In this document: piece by piece, positions 44,236 to 52,575 of the stretch
Position numbering within the stretch: the first letter of the stretch is position 1
Layout: the number at the start of each line of letters is the position of its first letter
Assembly: GCA_937967795.1 (NCBI GenBank)
Contig: CALBSK010000033.1
Location: forward strand, 1-64,000
Direction of reading: 5' to 3'
DNA from: an uncultured Alphaproteobacteria bacterium
GTDB taxonomy: Bacteria > Pseudomonadota > Alphaproteobacteria > UBA9655
DNA length: 64,000 nucleotides
Translations under genes and position numbers: made by a program
The notes under the pieces: model-generated
What the model saw: only the letters and a program-made list of their open reading frames with translations
Databases searched by the model: none
Told to the model about the DNA's origin: nothing

Positions 44236-44682
44236 ATGACTCGTCGTTTGATTCCCGTTACACATCGCCACCTGGTCAGTGATCCTTTTAATTTCTTGCG
44301 ACAAGAAATCGACCGACTTTTTGAAACAAGTACAACTGTGCAAGGCATCCAACCAGAATTTGAAGTTAGAGAAAGTAAAAATGGACTACAAGTAACGGCG
44401 GAGCTCCCAGGAATGTCCGAAAAAGATATCGATATTACGCTTACTGATGGGATTTTAACCATAAGTGGAGAAAAAAAGGCTGAGGACATTAAAGAAGGTG
44501 AAACTTACCATATTGCAGAAAGAAGCTATGGATCCTTTACCCGTTCTCTGAAGTTACCTTATGATCCTGATCAAAAGAAAATTTCAGCTTCTTTTAATGA
44601 TGGGATTTTGAGTTTAAAAATTCCTCGTCCAGAAGCATCAAAGCCAAACATTCACAAAATATCAATTCAAAAGCCCTCATAA
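44236..44682 (+). CDS. Small heat-shock protein, Hsp20 family
   Basis: The 148-residue protein has the alpha-crystallin domain, residues about 37-140: PEFEVRESKNGLQVTAELPG, MSEKDIDITLTDGILTISGE, SYGSFTRSLKLPYDPDQ and the SFNDGILSLKIPRPEA strand. It lacks the long N-terminus of IbpA and begins with MTRRLIPVTHRHL and a DPFNFLRQEIDRLFE helix. The I-x-I motif is not evident in the usual place (HKISIQKPS has I-S-I). It acts as an ATP-independent holdase in the cytoplasm. AAGGAGA lies 5 bases before the ATG. A perfect hairpin follows. Confidence 0.93.
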   Translation: MTRRLIPVTHRHLVSDPFNFLRQEIDRLFETSTTVQGIQPEFEVRESKNGLQVTAELPGMSEKDIDITLTDGILTISGEKKAEDIKEGETYHIAERSYGSFTRSLKLPYDPDQKKISASFNDGILSLKIPRPEASKPNIHKISIQKPS

Positions 44683-44686
44683 ATCG

Positions 44687-44714
44687 TAAGGAGGAGAAAG
44701 TCATCTCCTCCTTA
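44687..44714. terminator. Terminator after hsp20
   Basis: 11-bp perfect stem TAAGGAGGAGA/TCTCCTCCTTA (44687-44697 with 44704-44714), 6-base loop. It lies between convergent genes (hsp20 and the small membrane protein), so it may serve both. Confidence 0.8.
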
Positions 44715-44758
44715 TTTCAAAATATTTAATCGGATTCATTAGATTTCTTTGATAACCT

Positions 44759-44968
44759 TTAATCTATTTGTATGAAATCTTTTTCTTCTACTTGTGCCCA
44801 GCCTTGTTGGGAGGGAGATTGAAAAAGGAGGGGGTCATCTTTTTTATTCCACTCAGCATTGGCCAAAGAAAGGAACGTCCATGTCATCCCTATTAAAAAG
44901 GGTACAATCATGAGGAGAAAAAACTGTCTTTTCGTTAATGAAATTCTAGAAATGGATTTTGCTTTCAT
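44759..44968 (-). CDS. Small single-span membrane protein of unknown function
   Basis: A 69-codon frame gives a basic N-terminus (MKAKSISRISLTKRQ), one hydrophobic helix (FFLLMIVPFLIGMTWTFLSL, about 17-36) ending in ANA-E, and a short acidic tail (NKKDDPLLFQSPSQQGWAQV). It fits a signal-anchor protein or secreted peptide. The only ribosome signal is a weak AAAGAAAG. It lies convergent to hsp20 and divergent from dusB, in a place with no other gene. Not recognised. Confidence 0.45.
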   Translation of the reverse strand: MKAKSISRISLTKRQFFLLMIVPFLIGMTWTFLSLANAEWNKKDDPLLFQSPSQQGWAQVEEKDFIQID

Positions 44969-45076
44969 GGACGGCTTTCTTTTAAAAGATGAAGAGATAA
45001 TTTAACTATATCAAGGGAGATTAAATTCTTGGTTAAGACTTCCTTCTTAAATTATTAATTTTCATTTTTATTATTC

Positions 45077-45106
45077 TTGAAACCGCCTTAAAAAAAGATG
45101 TAATGT
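45077..45106 (+). promoter_or_regulatory. Candidate promoter of dusB-fis-ntrYX
   Basis: TTGAAA (45077-45082) with TAATGT (45101-45106), spacing 18, or TGTAAT (45099-45104), spacing 16. AAGGAAG precedes the dusB ATG by 4 bases. Confidence 0.4.
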
Positions 45107-45133
45107 AGCGGCACTCTCACAAAAAGGAAGTTC

Positions 45134-46117
45134 ATGTCTTTGCGTATTGGTGAAGTGAAGTTAGAAAATCGCATTATTTTGGCTCCCATGTCGGGCGTCA
45201 CCGATACCCCTTTTCGTCGGCTTGTTAAACGGCGTGGTGTAGGTCTCGTGATTTCCGAAATGATCGCAAGTCAGGCTATGATACGACACACACGACAATC
45301 TTTACGCATGTCTGAGCATACGCCAGAAGAATACCCCATGGCTGTTCAACTCGCCGGATGTGAGCCTGATGTCATGGCCGAAGCCGCTAAATTAAATCTA
45401 GACCGAGGCGCGGCCATTATCGATATTAATATGGGATGTCCCGTAAAAAAGGTTGTTAACGGTCATGCGGGATCTGCCCTCATGCGGGATGAAAAACATG
45501 CGGCTAAACTCATTGAAGCCACCGTCAAAGCCGTTACCATTCCTGTAACACTTAAAATGCGTACGGGTTGGGATGACCAAAATCGTAACGCTCCCTCTCT
45601 TGCAAAAATTGCAGAAGACTGCGGTATTAAAATGATTACGATCCATGGGAGAACACGTTGCCAACTTTATAATGGGAAATCTGATTGGCTTTTTATTCAA
45701 AAGGTTAAAGAAAAAGTGAATATTCCCGTGATTGGTAATGGGGATGTCGTAACAGTTGAAGACGCCCAAAACTTATTATCGACATCAGGCGCAGATGGGG
45801 TCATGATTGGGCGAGGAAGCTATGGTCGACCTTGGTTTCTGCACCAAGTCAACCATTTTCTTAAAACAGGAGAAAAATTACCCGACCCTTGCCTCGAGGA
45901 ACAAAAAGATCTTGTTTTGGGACATTTTGAGGATATGCTCACCCATTATGGTGAATATACAGGGCTTTTAATGGCACGAAAACATATCGGGTGGTACAGT
46001 AAAGGATTAACCGATTCAGCCGAATTTCGAGTAGCTATTAATCAAACTACTTCTGTTAAAGAAATTCAAAATCTTATAAATACTTTTTATAATAAAAATT
46101 TGGAAAGATGTTTATGA
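45134..46117 (+). CDS. dusB: tRNA-dihydrouridine synthase DusB (NifR3)
   Basis: DusB reduces uridines in tRNA to dihydrouridine with FMN and NADPH. The 327 residues show the family start ILAPMSGVTDTPFRRLVKRR, the catalytic cysteine C102 in DINMGCPVKKV, the FMN-phosphate-binding IGNGDVVTVEDA and the GVMIGRGSYGRPW segment. In Alphaproteobacteria this gene (nifR3) classically leads the ntrBC-ntrYX region; here the Fis-like gene and ntrYX follow. Its 3' end overlaps the next start in ATGA. Confidence 0.97.
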   Translation: MSLRIGEVKLENRIILAPMSGVTDTPFRRLVKRRGVGLVISEMIASQAMIRHTRQSLRMSEHTPEEYPMAVQLAGCEPDVMAEAAKLNLDRGAAIIDINMGCPVKKVVNGHAGSALMRDEKHAAKLIEATVKAVTIPVTLKMRTGWDDQNRNAPSLAKIAEDCGIKMITIHGRTRCQLYNGKSDWLFIQKVKEKVNIPVIGNGDVVTVEDAQNLLSTSGADGVMIGRGSYGRPWFLHQVNHFLKTGEKLPDPCLEEQKDLVLGHFEDMLTHYGEYTGLLMARKHIGWYSKGLTDSAEFRVAINQTTSVKEIQNLINTFYNKNLERCL

Positions 46118-46383
46118 ATGATTTTAATACCCAACTTTATACGCTTGGACTTCAGCAAGTTATCGAACGATATTTAAAACATTATTTCGATCTTCATGGG
46201 GATATTTTACCGATGGAAGGACTTTACTCCTGTTTACTAAAAGAAGTTGAGTGCGCTTTAATTAAGGAAACCTTAAGACGCTTGAAGGGCAATCAAGTTC
46301 AAGTTGCGAAGCTTCTCGGCATTGATCGAAATACTCTCAGACGTAAAATGCAGAACCTTAATATCACACCTAAGACCCTTTGA
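46114..46383 (+). CDS. Fis-like / NtrC-type DNA-binding domain protein
   Basis: The 89-residue protein (from the ATG at 46114, with GGAAAG 6-7 bases upstream and ATGA overlap with dusB; a second ATG is at 46108) consists only of a Fis-type domain. The helix-turn-helix is RLKGNQVQVAKLLGIDRNTL, RRKMQNLNI (about 57-83), preceded by a helical dimer region (GLYSCLLKEVECALIKETLR). It is as close in character to the C-terminal domain of NtrC as to enterobacterial Fis. It occupies the place where alphaproteobacterial ntrB and ntrC normally sit, and no receiver or AAA+ domain is attached. It may be a stand-alone nucleoid or regulatory protein. Confidence 0.85.
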   Translation: MNDFNTQLYTLGLQQVIERYLKHYFDLHGDILPMEGLYSCLLKEVECALIKETLRRLKGNQVQVAKLLGIDRNTLRRKMQNLNITPKTL

Positions 46384-46384
46384 T

Positions 46385-48574
46385 ATGATAATTGCTGAAG
46401 TTTATGACCGCCTAAAAAAATGGGCGCATCGACATAATATAGAACGCAAATTTCTTGTATTCCTCGTTTTAGGCTCAACTCTTTCTGTTATTGCCACTTA
46501 TGTCATGCTTACGAAAGCGCCCCCTTTTATAAAAAATCGTAGATTTCTTATTTTTCTTTTAAGCCTTGACTTCGTCTTTTTAATGACCCTTGCGGCTACC
46601 GTCGCCAAATATGTAGCTGCACTGTGGGCAGAACGGAAAAGTGATCAAGCTGGCTCTAAGCTTCATAGCCGAATTGTGGCTATTTTTAGCTTATTAGCTA
46701 TCGCTCCCACCATACTCATTGCAGCCTTTTCCGCTATTTTCTTTAACATCGTCATTCAAAGTTGGTTTAATCAGCGCGTGGAAACGGCTATTGGTGAGTC
46801 TATTGCCATTGCTGGGGCTTATTTAGGGGAACATCAAAAAGTTATTAGCACAAACGCTCAAGCCATGGCTGCAGAACTTGCGCCTCTCGTTCAACAGACC
46901 TCTTTTGAAGCGGGAGAGTTGAACCAAAAATTAACAGATCAAACAAAGTTACGGGCCCTTGATGAGGCCATTGTTTTTAATGACAAAATGAAGGTATTAG
47001 GACGCTCTCAATTTTCTTTTTCTTTAGATTTTGAAGCCATTCCAGGAAACGACTTAGAATATGCAAAAACAGCCCCCGTCATCCATACCAATGAAGAAAA
47101 TGACAGAGTAAGGGCTCTTGTGGCTATAGACCCTACAACGAACACCTATTTGCTCGTGGGAAGACGTGTTTCTCCAACCGTTCTCAGCCGCATTGAAAAT
47201 GCGTCAACAGCCGCTCGAGAATACGCCCGCCTTGAATCTGAAGGGTCAAGCATAGCTTTGAAATTTGCAGGAATTTTTGTCGGTATTGCTATTCTATTGC
47301 TGTTAGCTGCTGTTTTGGGAGGCCTTCTTTTTGCTAACAAACTTGCAAGACCTATTCGACATTTGATTCAAGCTTCTAACGAGGTCTGTAAGGGTAACCT
47401 TGCTGTTCGTATTACGGAAGAAAAAGAATCGGAGGAGCTTTCATCACTGACCTCTGCTTTTAATCGTATGACAGCCCAACTTGAATCTCAAAGAGATGAG
47501 CTGATGATCGCTAATGAGGAGCTCGATGAACGACGTCGCTTTACAGAAGCCGTCCTCGCTGGCGTTTCAGCAGGGGTTATCGGGTTAGATGCGCAGACAA
47601 AAATTCATTTATCCAACCAATCAGCTGATAAGCTTCTGGGGATCGATTTAACACCTCAGAAGGGAGAAAAACTTGTAGAAGTTATTCCCGAGATAGCGCC
47701 CCTCTTTCAAGATCTCAAGGAAAGCAAAACAGATTTTATCGCAAAGCAAATAACCCTCACACGAGAGGGACATGGATATACACTTTTAGTTCGTCTTTCC
47801 CTTAATCGAATGGGTCATAAACTTATAGGTTATGTAGTCACCTTTGACGACATTACTCAATTACAAGCCGCTCAGCGAAAAGCCGCTTGGGCAGATGTCG
47901 CTCGACGTATTGCCCATGAAATTAAAAACCCTTTGACACCCATTCAACTTTCAGCCGAACGATTGAAAAGACGTTATACAAAACAAATCACCCACGATCT
48001 CGAGACGTTTCAAAATTGTGTGGATACAATTATTCGACAAGTAGGACATATTGGGCAAATGGTAGGAGAATTCTCATCCTTTGCCCGTATGCCTGCACCT
48101 CATATTAAACCTGAGGATATGATACAAATCTGCAAAGAAGAAATTTTTCTTCAACAACACGGCCACCCCGAAATCAAGATCGAGTTTTCCTCACCTCATG
48201 ATTCTTTATTTTTTCCTTGTGATCGGGCACAAATGGGGCAGGTCCTTACTAACCTTATTCAAAATGCCATTAAAGCCATTGAATCAAAAGGTGCCTCTCA
48301 GAACTTCATCCAGATAAGCTTGAAGAATGAAGAAGAAAAAGTTATTTTGAGAGTTACAGACAATGGAATTGGTTTGCCTCTCGGCGAACGCGAGCGTTTA
48401 ACCGAACCTTATGTAACTTTTCATGATAAAGGAACAGGACTAGGGCTTGCGATTGTCAAAAAAATCATAGAAGATCATGGAGGGAGCTTGAGTTTTCATG
48501 ACTACCCGGGAGGAGGGGCAATTGTTCAAATTTCGTTTACTTACGCCACAATGTACCAACAGGTTCGAGCTTAA
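46385..48574 (+). CDS. ntrY: Nitrogen/redox sensor histidine kinase NtrY
   Basis: NtrY is a membrane sensor kinase that phosphorylates NtrX. From the ATG at 46385, one base after the Fis-like stop, it has 729 residues; an open extension to 46304 lies in the HTH gene and is rejected. The N-terminus has four membrane helices (about 20-40, 50-73, 95-120, 275-300 region), then a HAMP domain (NKLARPIRHLIQASNEVCKG), a PAS domain (AVLAGVSAGVIGLDAQTKIH), the phospho-acceptor H-box RRIAHEIKNPLTPIQLSAER, N-box LTNLIQNAIKAIE, D-box DNGIGLP and G-box GTGLGLAIVKKIIEDHGG. All kinase motifs are intact. Confidence 0.95.
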   Translation: MIIAEVYDRLKKWAHRHNIERKFLVFLVLGSTLSVIATYVMLTKAPPFIKNRRFLIFLLSLDFVFLMTLAATVAKYVAALWAERKSDQAGSKLHSRIVAIFSLLAIAPTILIAAFSAIFFNIVIQSWFNQRVETAIGESIAIAGAYLGEHQKVISTNAQAMAAELAPLVQQTSFEAGELNQKLTDQTKLRALDEAIVFNDKMKVLGRSQFSFSLDFEAIPGNDLEYAKTAPVIHTNEENDRVRALVAIDPTTNTYLLVGRRVSPTVLSRIENASTAAREYARLESEGSSIALKFAGIFVGIAILLLLAAVLGGLLFANKLARPIRHLIQASNEVCKGNLAVRITEEKESEELSSLTSAFNRMTAQLESQRDELMIANEELDERRRFTEAVLAGVSAGVIGLDAQTKIHLSNQSADKLLGIDLTPQKGEKLVEVIPEIAPLFQDLKESKTDFIAKQITLTREGHGYTLLVRLSLNRMGHKLIGYVVTFDDITQLQAAQRKAAWADVARRIAHEIKNPLTPIQLSAERLKRRYTKQITHDLETFQNCVDTIIRQVGHIGQMVGEFSSFARMPAPHIKPEDMIQICKEEIFLQQHGHPEIKIEFSSPHDSLFFPCDRAQMGQVLTNLIQNAIKAIESKGASQNFIQISLKNEEEKVILRVTDNGIGLPLGERERLTEPYVTFHDKGTGLGLAIVKKIIEDHGGSLSFHDYPGGGAIVQISFTYATMYQQVRA

Positions 48575-48585
48575 GGAAATTCAGA

Positions 48586-49959
48586 ATGAATCAAGATATT
48601 CTAATTGTAGATGATGAACCTGATATAAGGGACCTTGTCGCTGGAATTCTCACCGATGAGGGATTTACCTGCCGTGTCGCTGCCACCGGAGAAAAAGCTC
48701 TTGAGGAAATTTCTATACGGCAACCACATCTTTTAATTCTTGATGTCTGGCTTGGAGATCCTAAATATGATGGATTGAAGATCTTAGAGCTTATAAAAAA
48801 AACGAATACGGATCTCTCTATTGTAATGATTAGCGGTCATGGTACCGTCGAGACGGCCGTTAATGCCATTAAATTGGGTGCTTATGATTTTATCGAAAAG
48901 CCCTTTAAAACAGATCGACTTTTACTGGTTGTCGCGCGTGCTTTGGAAGCCGCTCATTTACGTAGAGAAAATCGTTATCTTAAGAAAGAGATAACCCCCC
49001 CTCAAATGATAGGACGATCTCTTGCCATACAAACCGTTCGTAAGACCATCGAAAAAGTCGCCCCAACCAATAGTCGGGTCTTAATGATCGGACCTGCAGG
49101 CGTTGGGAAAGAACTTGCCGCACGTGAACTTCATTCTATTTCTAAACGGGCGTCGGGCCCTTTCCTGGTCTTCCATTGTAGAGCAGACTCTGAAAAATCT
49201 ATAGAAAATCATCTTTTTGGGCTAGAAGCCACAGCTCATTCCTCTCGAAAAATCGGTGCATTAGAGCAAGCTCATGGAGGAACTCTTCTGCTGGACGAAG
49301 TAACAGAACTGCCGCTTGACGTCCAAGCAAAACTAGTTCGTTTTTTACATGAGCAAGCTTTTAAACGAGTGGGAGGAAATCTTAAAGTTGCTGTAGATGT
49401 GCGAATCCTCGCGACTTCACAACACGACATAAAAGCGGCAATAGACGCGGGATCTTTTCGTGAAGATCTCTATTATCGCCTAAATGTCATTACACTTCAT
49501 TTACCCCCTTTAAAAGATCACTCGGAGGACATACCTGATCTTGTCTCTTACTTTGTAGAACAGCTTGCTCAGCAAGCAGGGGTTGCCAAACGTCAGTTTT
49601 CCGAATCAACTCTCGCTTTGATGAAAACTTACGATTGGCCAGGTAATGTTTATGAGCTCCGAAATGTGGTCGAAAGAGCCTTAATTATAACGCCAGCAGC
49701 GAATGATATGCTTGTGGAGTCAGACGAATTGCCGCCGAAAGTACGAGGGGAAGAGCTTTCTGCTCTCTCTTCACAAAACTCACCGGATTTTCTCTCTATG
49801 TCCTTAAGAGAAGCTCGAGAATATTTTGAACGAGAATACCTTTTAGCCCAGGTGCAAAAATTTTCAGGTAATATTTCAAAAACAGCAAATTTTATTGGGA
49901 TGGAGCGCTCCGCACTCCACCGAAAACTTCGTCAACTTCAGGTGGAGCGAAGAAGATAA
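48586..49959 (+). CDS. ntrX: Response regulator NtrX
   Basis: NtrX is the partner of NtrY. Its receiver domain has the phospho-acceptor D53 (LLILDVWLGD) and acidic pair DDE, then an AAA+ domain with Walker A GPAGVGKE (169-176) and Walker B TLLLDEVTELP (about 233-243), and a Fis-type C-terminal HTH (FSGNISKTANFIGMERSALH, RKLRQL). The loop that in sigma-54 activators carries GAFTGA reads LFGLEATAHSSRKIGAL (about 210-226) and has lost that motif, so activation of sigma-54 polymerase is unlikely. It is 457 residues, 11 bases after ntrY. Confidence 0.95.
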   Translation: MNQDILIVDDEPDIRDLVAGILTDEGFTCRVAATGEKALEEISIRQPHLLILDVWLGDPKYDGLKILELIKKTNTDLSIVMISGHGTVETAVNAIKLGAYDFIEKPFKTDRLLLVVARALEAAHLRRENRYLKKEITPPQMIGRSLAIQTVRKTIEKVAPTNSRVLMIGPAGVGKELAARELHSISKRASGPFLVFHCRADSEKSIENHLFGLEATAHSSRKIGALEQAHGGTLLLDEVTELPLDVQAKLVRFLHEQAFKRVGGNLKVAVDVRILATSQHDIKAAIDAGSFREDLYYRLNVITLHLPPLKDHSEDIPDLVSYFVEQLAQQAGVAKRQFSESTLALMKTYDWPGNVYELRNVVERALIITPAANDMLVESDELPPKVRGEELSALSSQNSPDFLSMSLREAREYFEREYLLAQVQKFSGNISKTANFIGMERSALHRKLRQLQVERRR

Positions 49960-50045
49960 GGATAAAAAGCGTCCTCATCCCCGTTTTAAACAAGAACCTT
50001 TTTATATTTGAAAGCATATCCTTAGGGTCATTAGGTTCTGTTCTC

Positions 50046-52388
50046 TTATTGCTGAGTCGACGGATGGGTAGAAGTTGCTGTGTGACGTCCTATTTCTTTA
50101 GCTTTTAATTCTTCAAGATTCTTTTTTAGGCGTTCATTCTCTTCTTGAAGGCTGTTATTGTCTTCTCCCATAGCGGTTTGAGAGTGATATTGCAAATTTT
50201 TTTCATATAACTCGCGATACTTCTTTTCTAATTCTAATTCTTTCTTTTCTAAATTTTTTTCTTCTGTTCTCAAATTTTTATTTTTCTCCTTCAGATACTC
50301 TTGCCTTTCCACTATTTGCTCCTGATCTCCCAACTGCTGGTGCAACATGAACTGATTGCAGTGTAGCTGCCACCCGAGGCCTCGTGCGTAAACTGAAAGA
50401 TAATTTTTTTCGCCCTCAATTTGTGCTATAGTTTGCTGAGAGTGGAACAACTGTTTGCATAATAGCTCATTTTGTGCCGCAAGCGTAAGTTCTGATAAGT
50501 ATGGATGGGATGATCCTGAGTTACTAACTATCTTACCTACCCTATGATTACTTACAACAGCTGATTTTCTTCCTGCTTCCAGATTGTCCAAATTTTGAGA
50601 AAGAGAAGCCATTTCCGGGAGAAGGGAAGTTTTCTGTTGAAAAGGCATCTCTCTCTTCTTCTGGCCATTCGAAGGAGTTTCTTCTGACGCCGGCCTCAGT
50701 ATTTTTTGACCTGTTGAAAGTGGCGATTGGGCTTGAAAATGAGTATCTTGAACCTCTTCTTTTACCTCTGCTGCTTGAGAAAGAATAACTCTCTCGATAG
50801 ACTCACCCTGAATAATTCCTTCGAATTTTGAGGCCGGGTGGTCTTCTCCGGTGGAAGAAGAGTTTTCTCCATTGACGTCATTGTGGGAAGAGACCAATGG
50901 CATCTCTGTTGTGGTATTGCCGTTGCTGATATCAGGAGAGGGGATCTCTTTTTCTGAAGGTAGAATTTCTAGCATACCCTTGTCTGTTTCAGAGGTTGTT
51001 TCTTGTATCGTAAGAGCGAAGCGTGCTCTTCGTCTCGCCTTTTTTTCTTTTCTTTTTTGGTTTTTTGTTTTTTTCGAGGGGGGGGTCGATTTTTCAATAA
51101 CTATAGTCTTTTGAGATTTGCTCTCGGGTTGCCTCGATGTTTCCTCATTTTTCGGGAGTGATGATTTAATCTTCTTATTTTTTCTTGAAGCAGGTGGTTT
51201 AGGAGAGTTCTTTTTTTGTGGACCCTGCGTTCGAGGTGCCTCCAAAAACTTCATAATTTCTTTAATAGATAAGTTATTTACAGAGTTGGATTCGGTGAGG
51301 ACTGAGTTTTCCTGCTCTTTCTCTTTTTTTGCAAGGATGGTTTCTTTATGAGTTTTTAGTTTTATTTCTTTTTTTTCATTTCTTTCTACGGAATTCACGA
51401 CATCTTTAAAAGTAGTTATGAGATTTCTATTCGAATTTTTCCTAAGTCGCTGCTGCGGTTTTACACGAAGTTGTGAATCTATAAGATCAAACTCAGGAGC
51501 CCAGTTGAATTTTATCCTTTTCTCCACTTGTTGGGGTTGAAGTTCCCTTTCTAAACTTAAAAGATGATGAAGGCCGTATAGATAATATGTTAATTTTTCC
51601 TTCGGCAACTCTTCCAAAGGAAGGGAGTCTTTATTTTTTAAAAACGCTTTGAGCTTTTGCAAGAAAGAAGAACTGGATTTGGGAAAAGGATTTTCCGTTA
51701 GGTTAACCTTATCCATTTTTTTAAAGGTCTTATCCCATTTTTTATAATCTTTATAAATTTTGGGCAAGGACTCCTGAATCTTTTGTCTCTCAAGGTTCGA
51801 TTTCGCAGAAACAGTCAACGAATTATTTTCAATCATCACCTTATACGTTGCAAAATTTGTAAGCAGTTTATGCGTCACAGAAGCTTTACGCAGTAATTCA
51901 AGCATCGAATTTTGGATTGCTTCAGCCTTGTCTAAGAAAGAAGGAGGTTCTTTTCTTTCATATAAGAATATATCCTCTTGATCATTCTTACGTATCGAAG
52001 GGTTTCTCTCATCCACCTCTAACATTGGGAGAAGAGTCTTAAAAAATTCTTCTTGCGGCGTCGAATCATTCCATGTGGTGAAAGTTTGCCCTGCCAGATG
52101 CAGTTTCCAATGCAATTCCTTCTTAAGATCCTGATAGCAATCAAAAAGGTCTTGGATATACGATTGCTGACTCTCAAAAGGCTCTGCCATTATCGTTTGG
52201 TGCTTCTCCTTAAGGTCTTTAAAGCGTTGACTAAGTTTCGTTATCCTTGTTGTTAGAATAATTTCTTCCTTAAATAAGCGAGATGTAGAGGGTGATCCAC
52301 CCTTCTTAGCCCCATAGACTTTCCCCGCACTCAGAAGCATTAAAATAAGAAGAGAGGAGAAGAATTTATCCATGTGCCTGTTACCCAT
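50046..52388 (-). CDS. Large secreted coiled-coil protein of unknown function
   Basis: The 780-residue protein starts with a signal peptide (MDKFFSSLLILMLLSAGKVY from Met6; cleavage after YGA near 27). Met1 and Met6 are both possible starts; neither has a clean ribosome site. The N-terminal 340 residues are helical. A low-complexity Lys/Ser/Pro/Glu region (about 335-580) contains a very basic run at 438-455 (PSKKTKNQKRKEKKARRRAR) that looks like a nuclear localisation signal. The C-terminus (about 683-767) is a heptad-rich coiled coil (EKKELELEKKYRELYEK). No enzyme motif is seen. It stands alone, divergent from phaC. A secreted effector is possible. Confidence 0.75.
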   Translation of the reverse strand: MGNRHMDKFFSSLLILMLLSAGKVYGAKKGGSPSTSRLFKEEIILTTRITKLSQRFKDLKEKHQTIMAEPFESQQSYIQDLFDCYQDLKKELHWKLHLAGQTFTTWNDSTPQEEFFKTLLPMLEVDERNPSIRKNDQEDIFLYERKEPPSFLDKAEAIQNSMLELLRKASVTHKLLTNFATYKVMIENNSLTVSAKSNLERQKIQESLPKIYKDYKKWDKTFKKMDKVNLTENPFPKSSSSFLQKLKAFLKNKDSLPLEELPKEKLTYYLYGLHHLLSLERELQPQQVEKRIKFNWAPEFDLIDSQLRVKPQQRLRKNSNRNLITTFKDVVNSVERNEKKEIKLKTHKETILAKKEKEQENSVLTESNSVNNLSIKEIMKFLEAPRTQGPQKKNSPKPPASRKNKKIKSSLPKNEETSRQPESKSQKTIVIEKSTPPSKKTKNQKRKEKKARRRARFALTIQETTSETDKGMLEILPSEKEIPSPDISNGNTTTEMPLVSSHNDVNGENSSSTGEDHPASKFEGIIQGESIERVILSQAAEVKEEVQDTHFQAQSPLSTGQKILRPASEETPSNGQKKREMPFQQKTSLLPEMASLSQNLDNLEAGRKSAVVSNHRVGKIVSNSGSSHPYLSELTLAAQNELLCKQLFHSQQTIAQIEGEKNYLSVYARGLGWQLHCNQFMLHQQLGDQEQIVERQEYLKEKNKNLRTEEKNLEKKELELEKKYRELYEKNLQYHSQTAMGEDNNSLQEENERLKKNLEELKAKEIGRHTATSTHPSTQQ

Positions 52389-52508
52389 TTCCTATAAAAA
52401 TTACTTTTCGCGCTCTCCATAAAGCCAAAGGAAGAGGATTGTCAACTTATTTCAATAGGTTAAGTAAAAACTATCTTAAATATGAAGGGCTCTTTAATAC
52501 AATGAACA

Positions 52509-52523
52509 TTAAGAAAATCTTAA
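52509..52523. promoter_or_regulatory. Inverted repeat between divergent coiled-coil gene and phaC
   Basis: TTAAGA-AAA-TCTTAA (52509-52514 with 52518-52523), a perfect 6-bp dyad, 52 bases before phaC. It could be an operator for one or both genes; no regulator gene is adjacent. Confidence 0.25.
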
Positions 52524-52575
52524 CCTCACCACGCGCAAACTACATTGATTACAATTTTATCTATTTAAGAAAAAA

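Noticed and set aside
46304..46384. Upstream extension of ntrY.
   Set aside because: It runs in another frame through the HTH part of the Fis-like gene; the ATG at 46385, one base after that stop, is the natural start.
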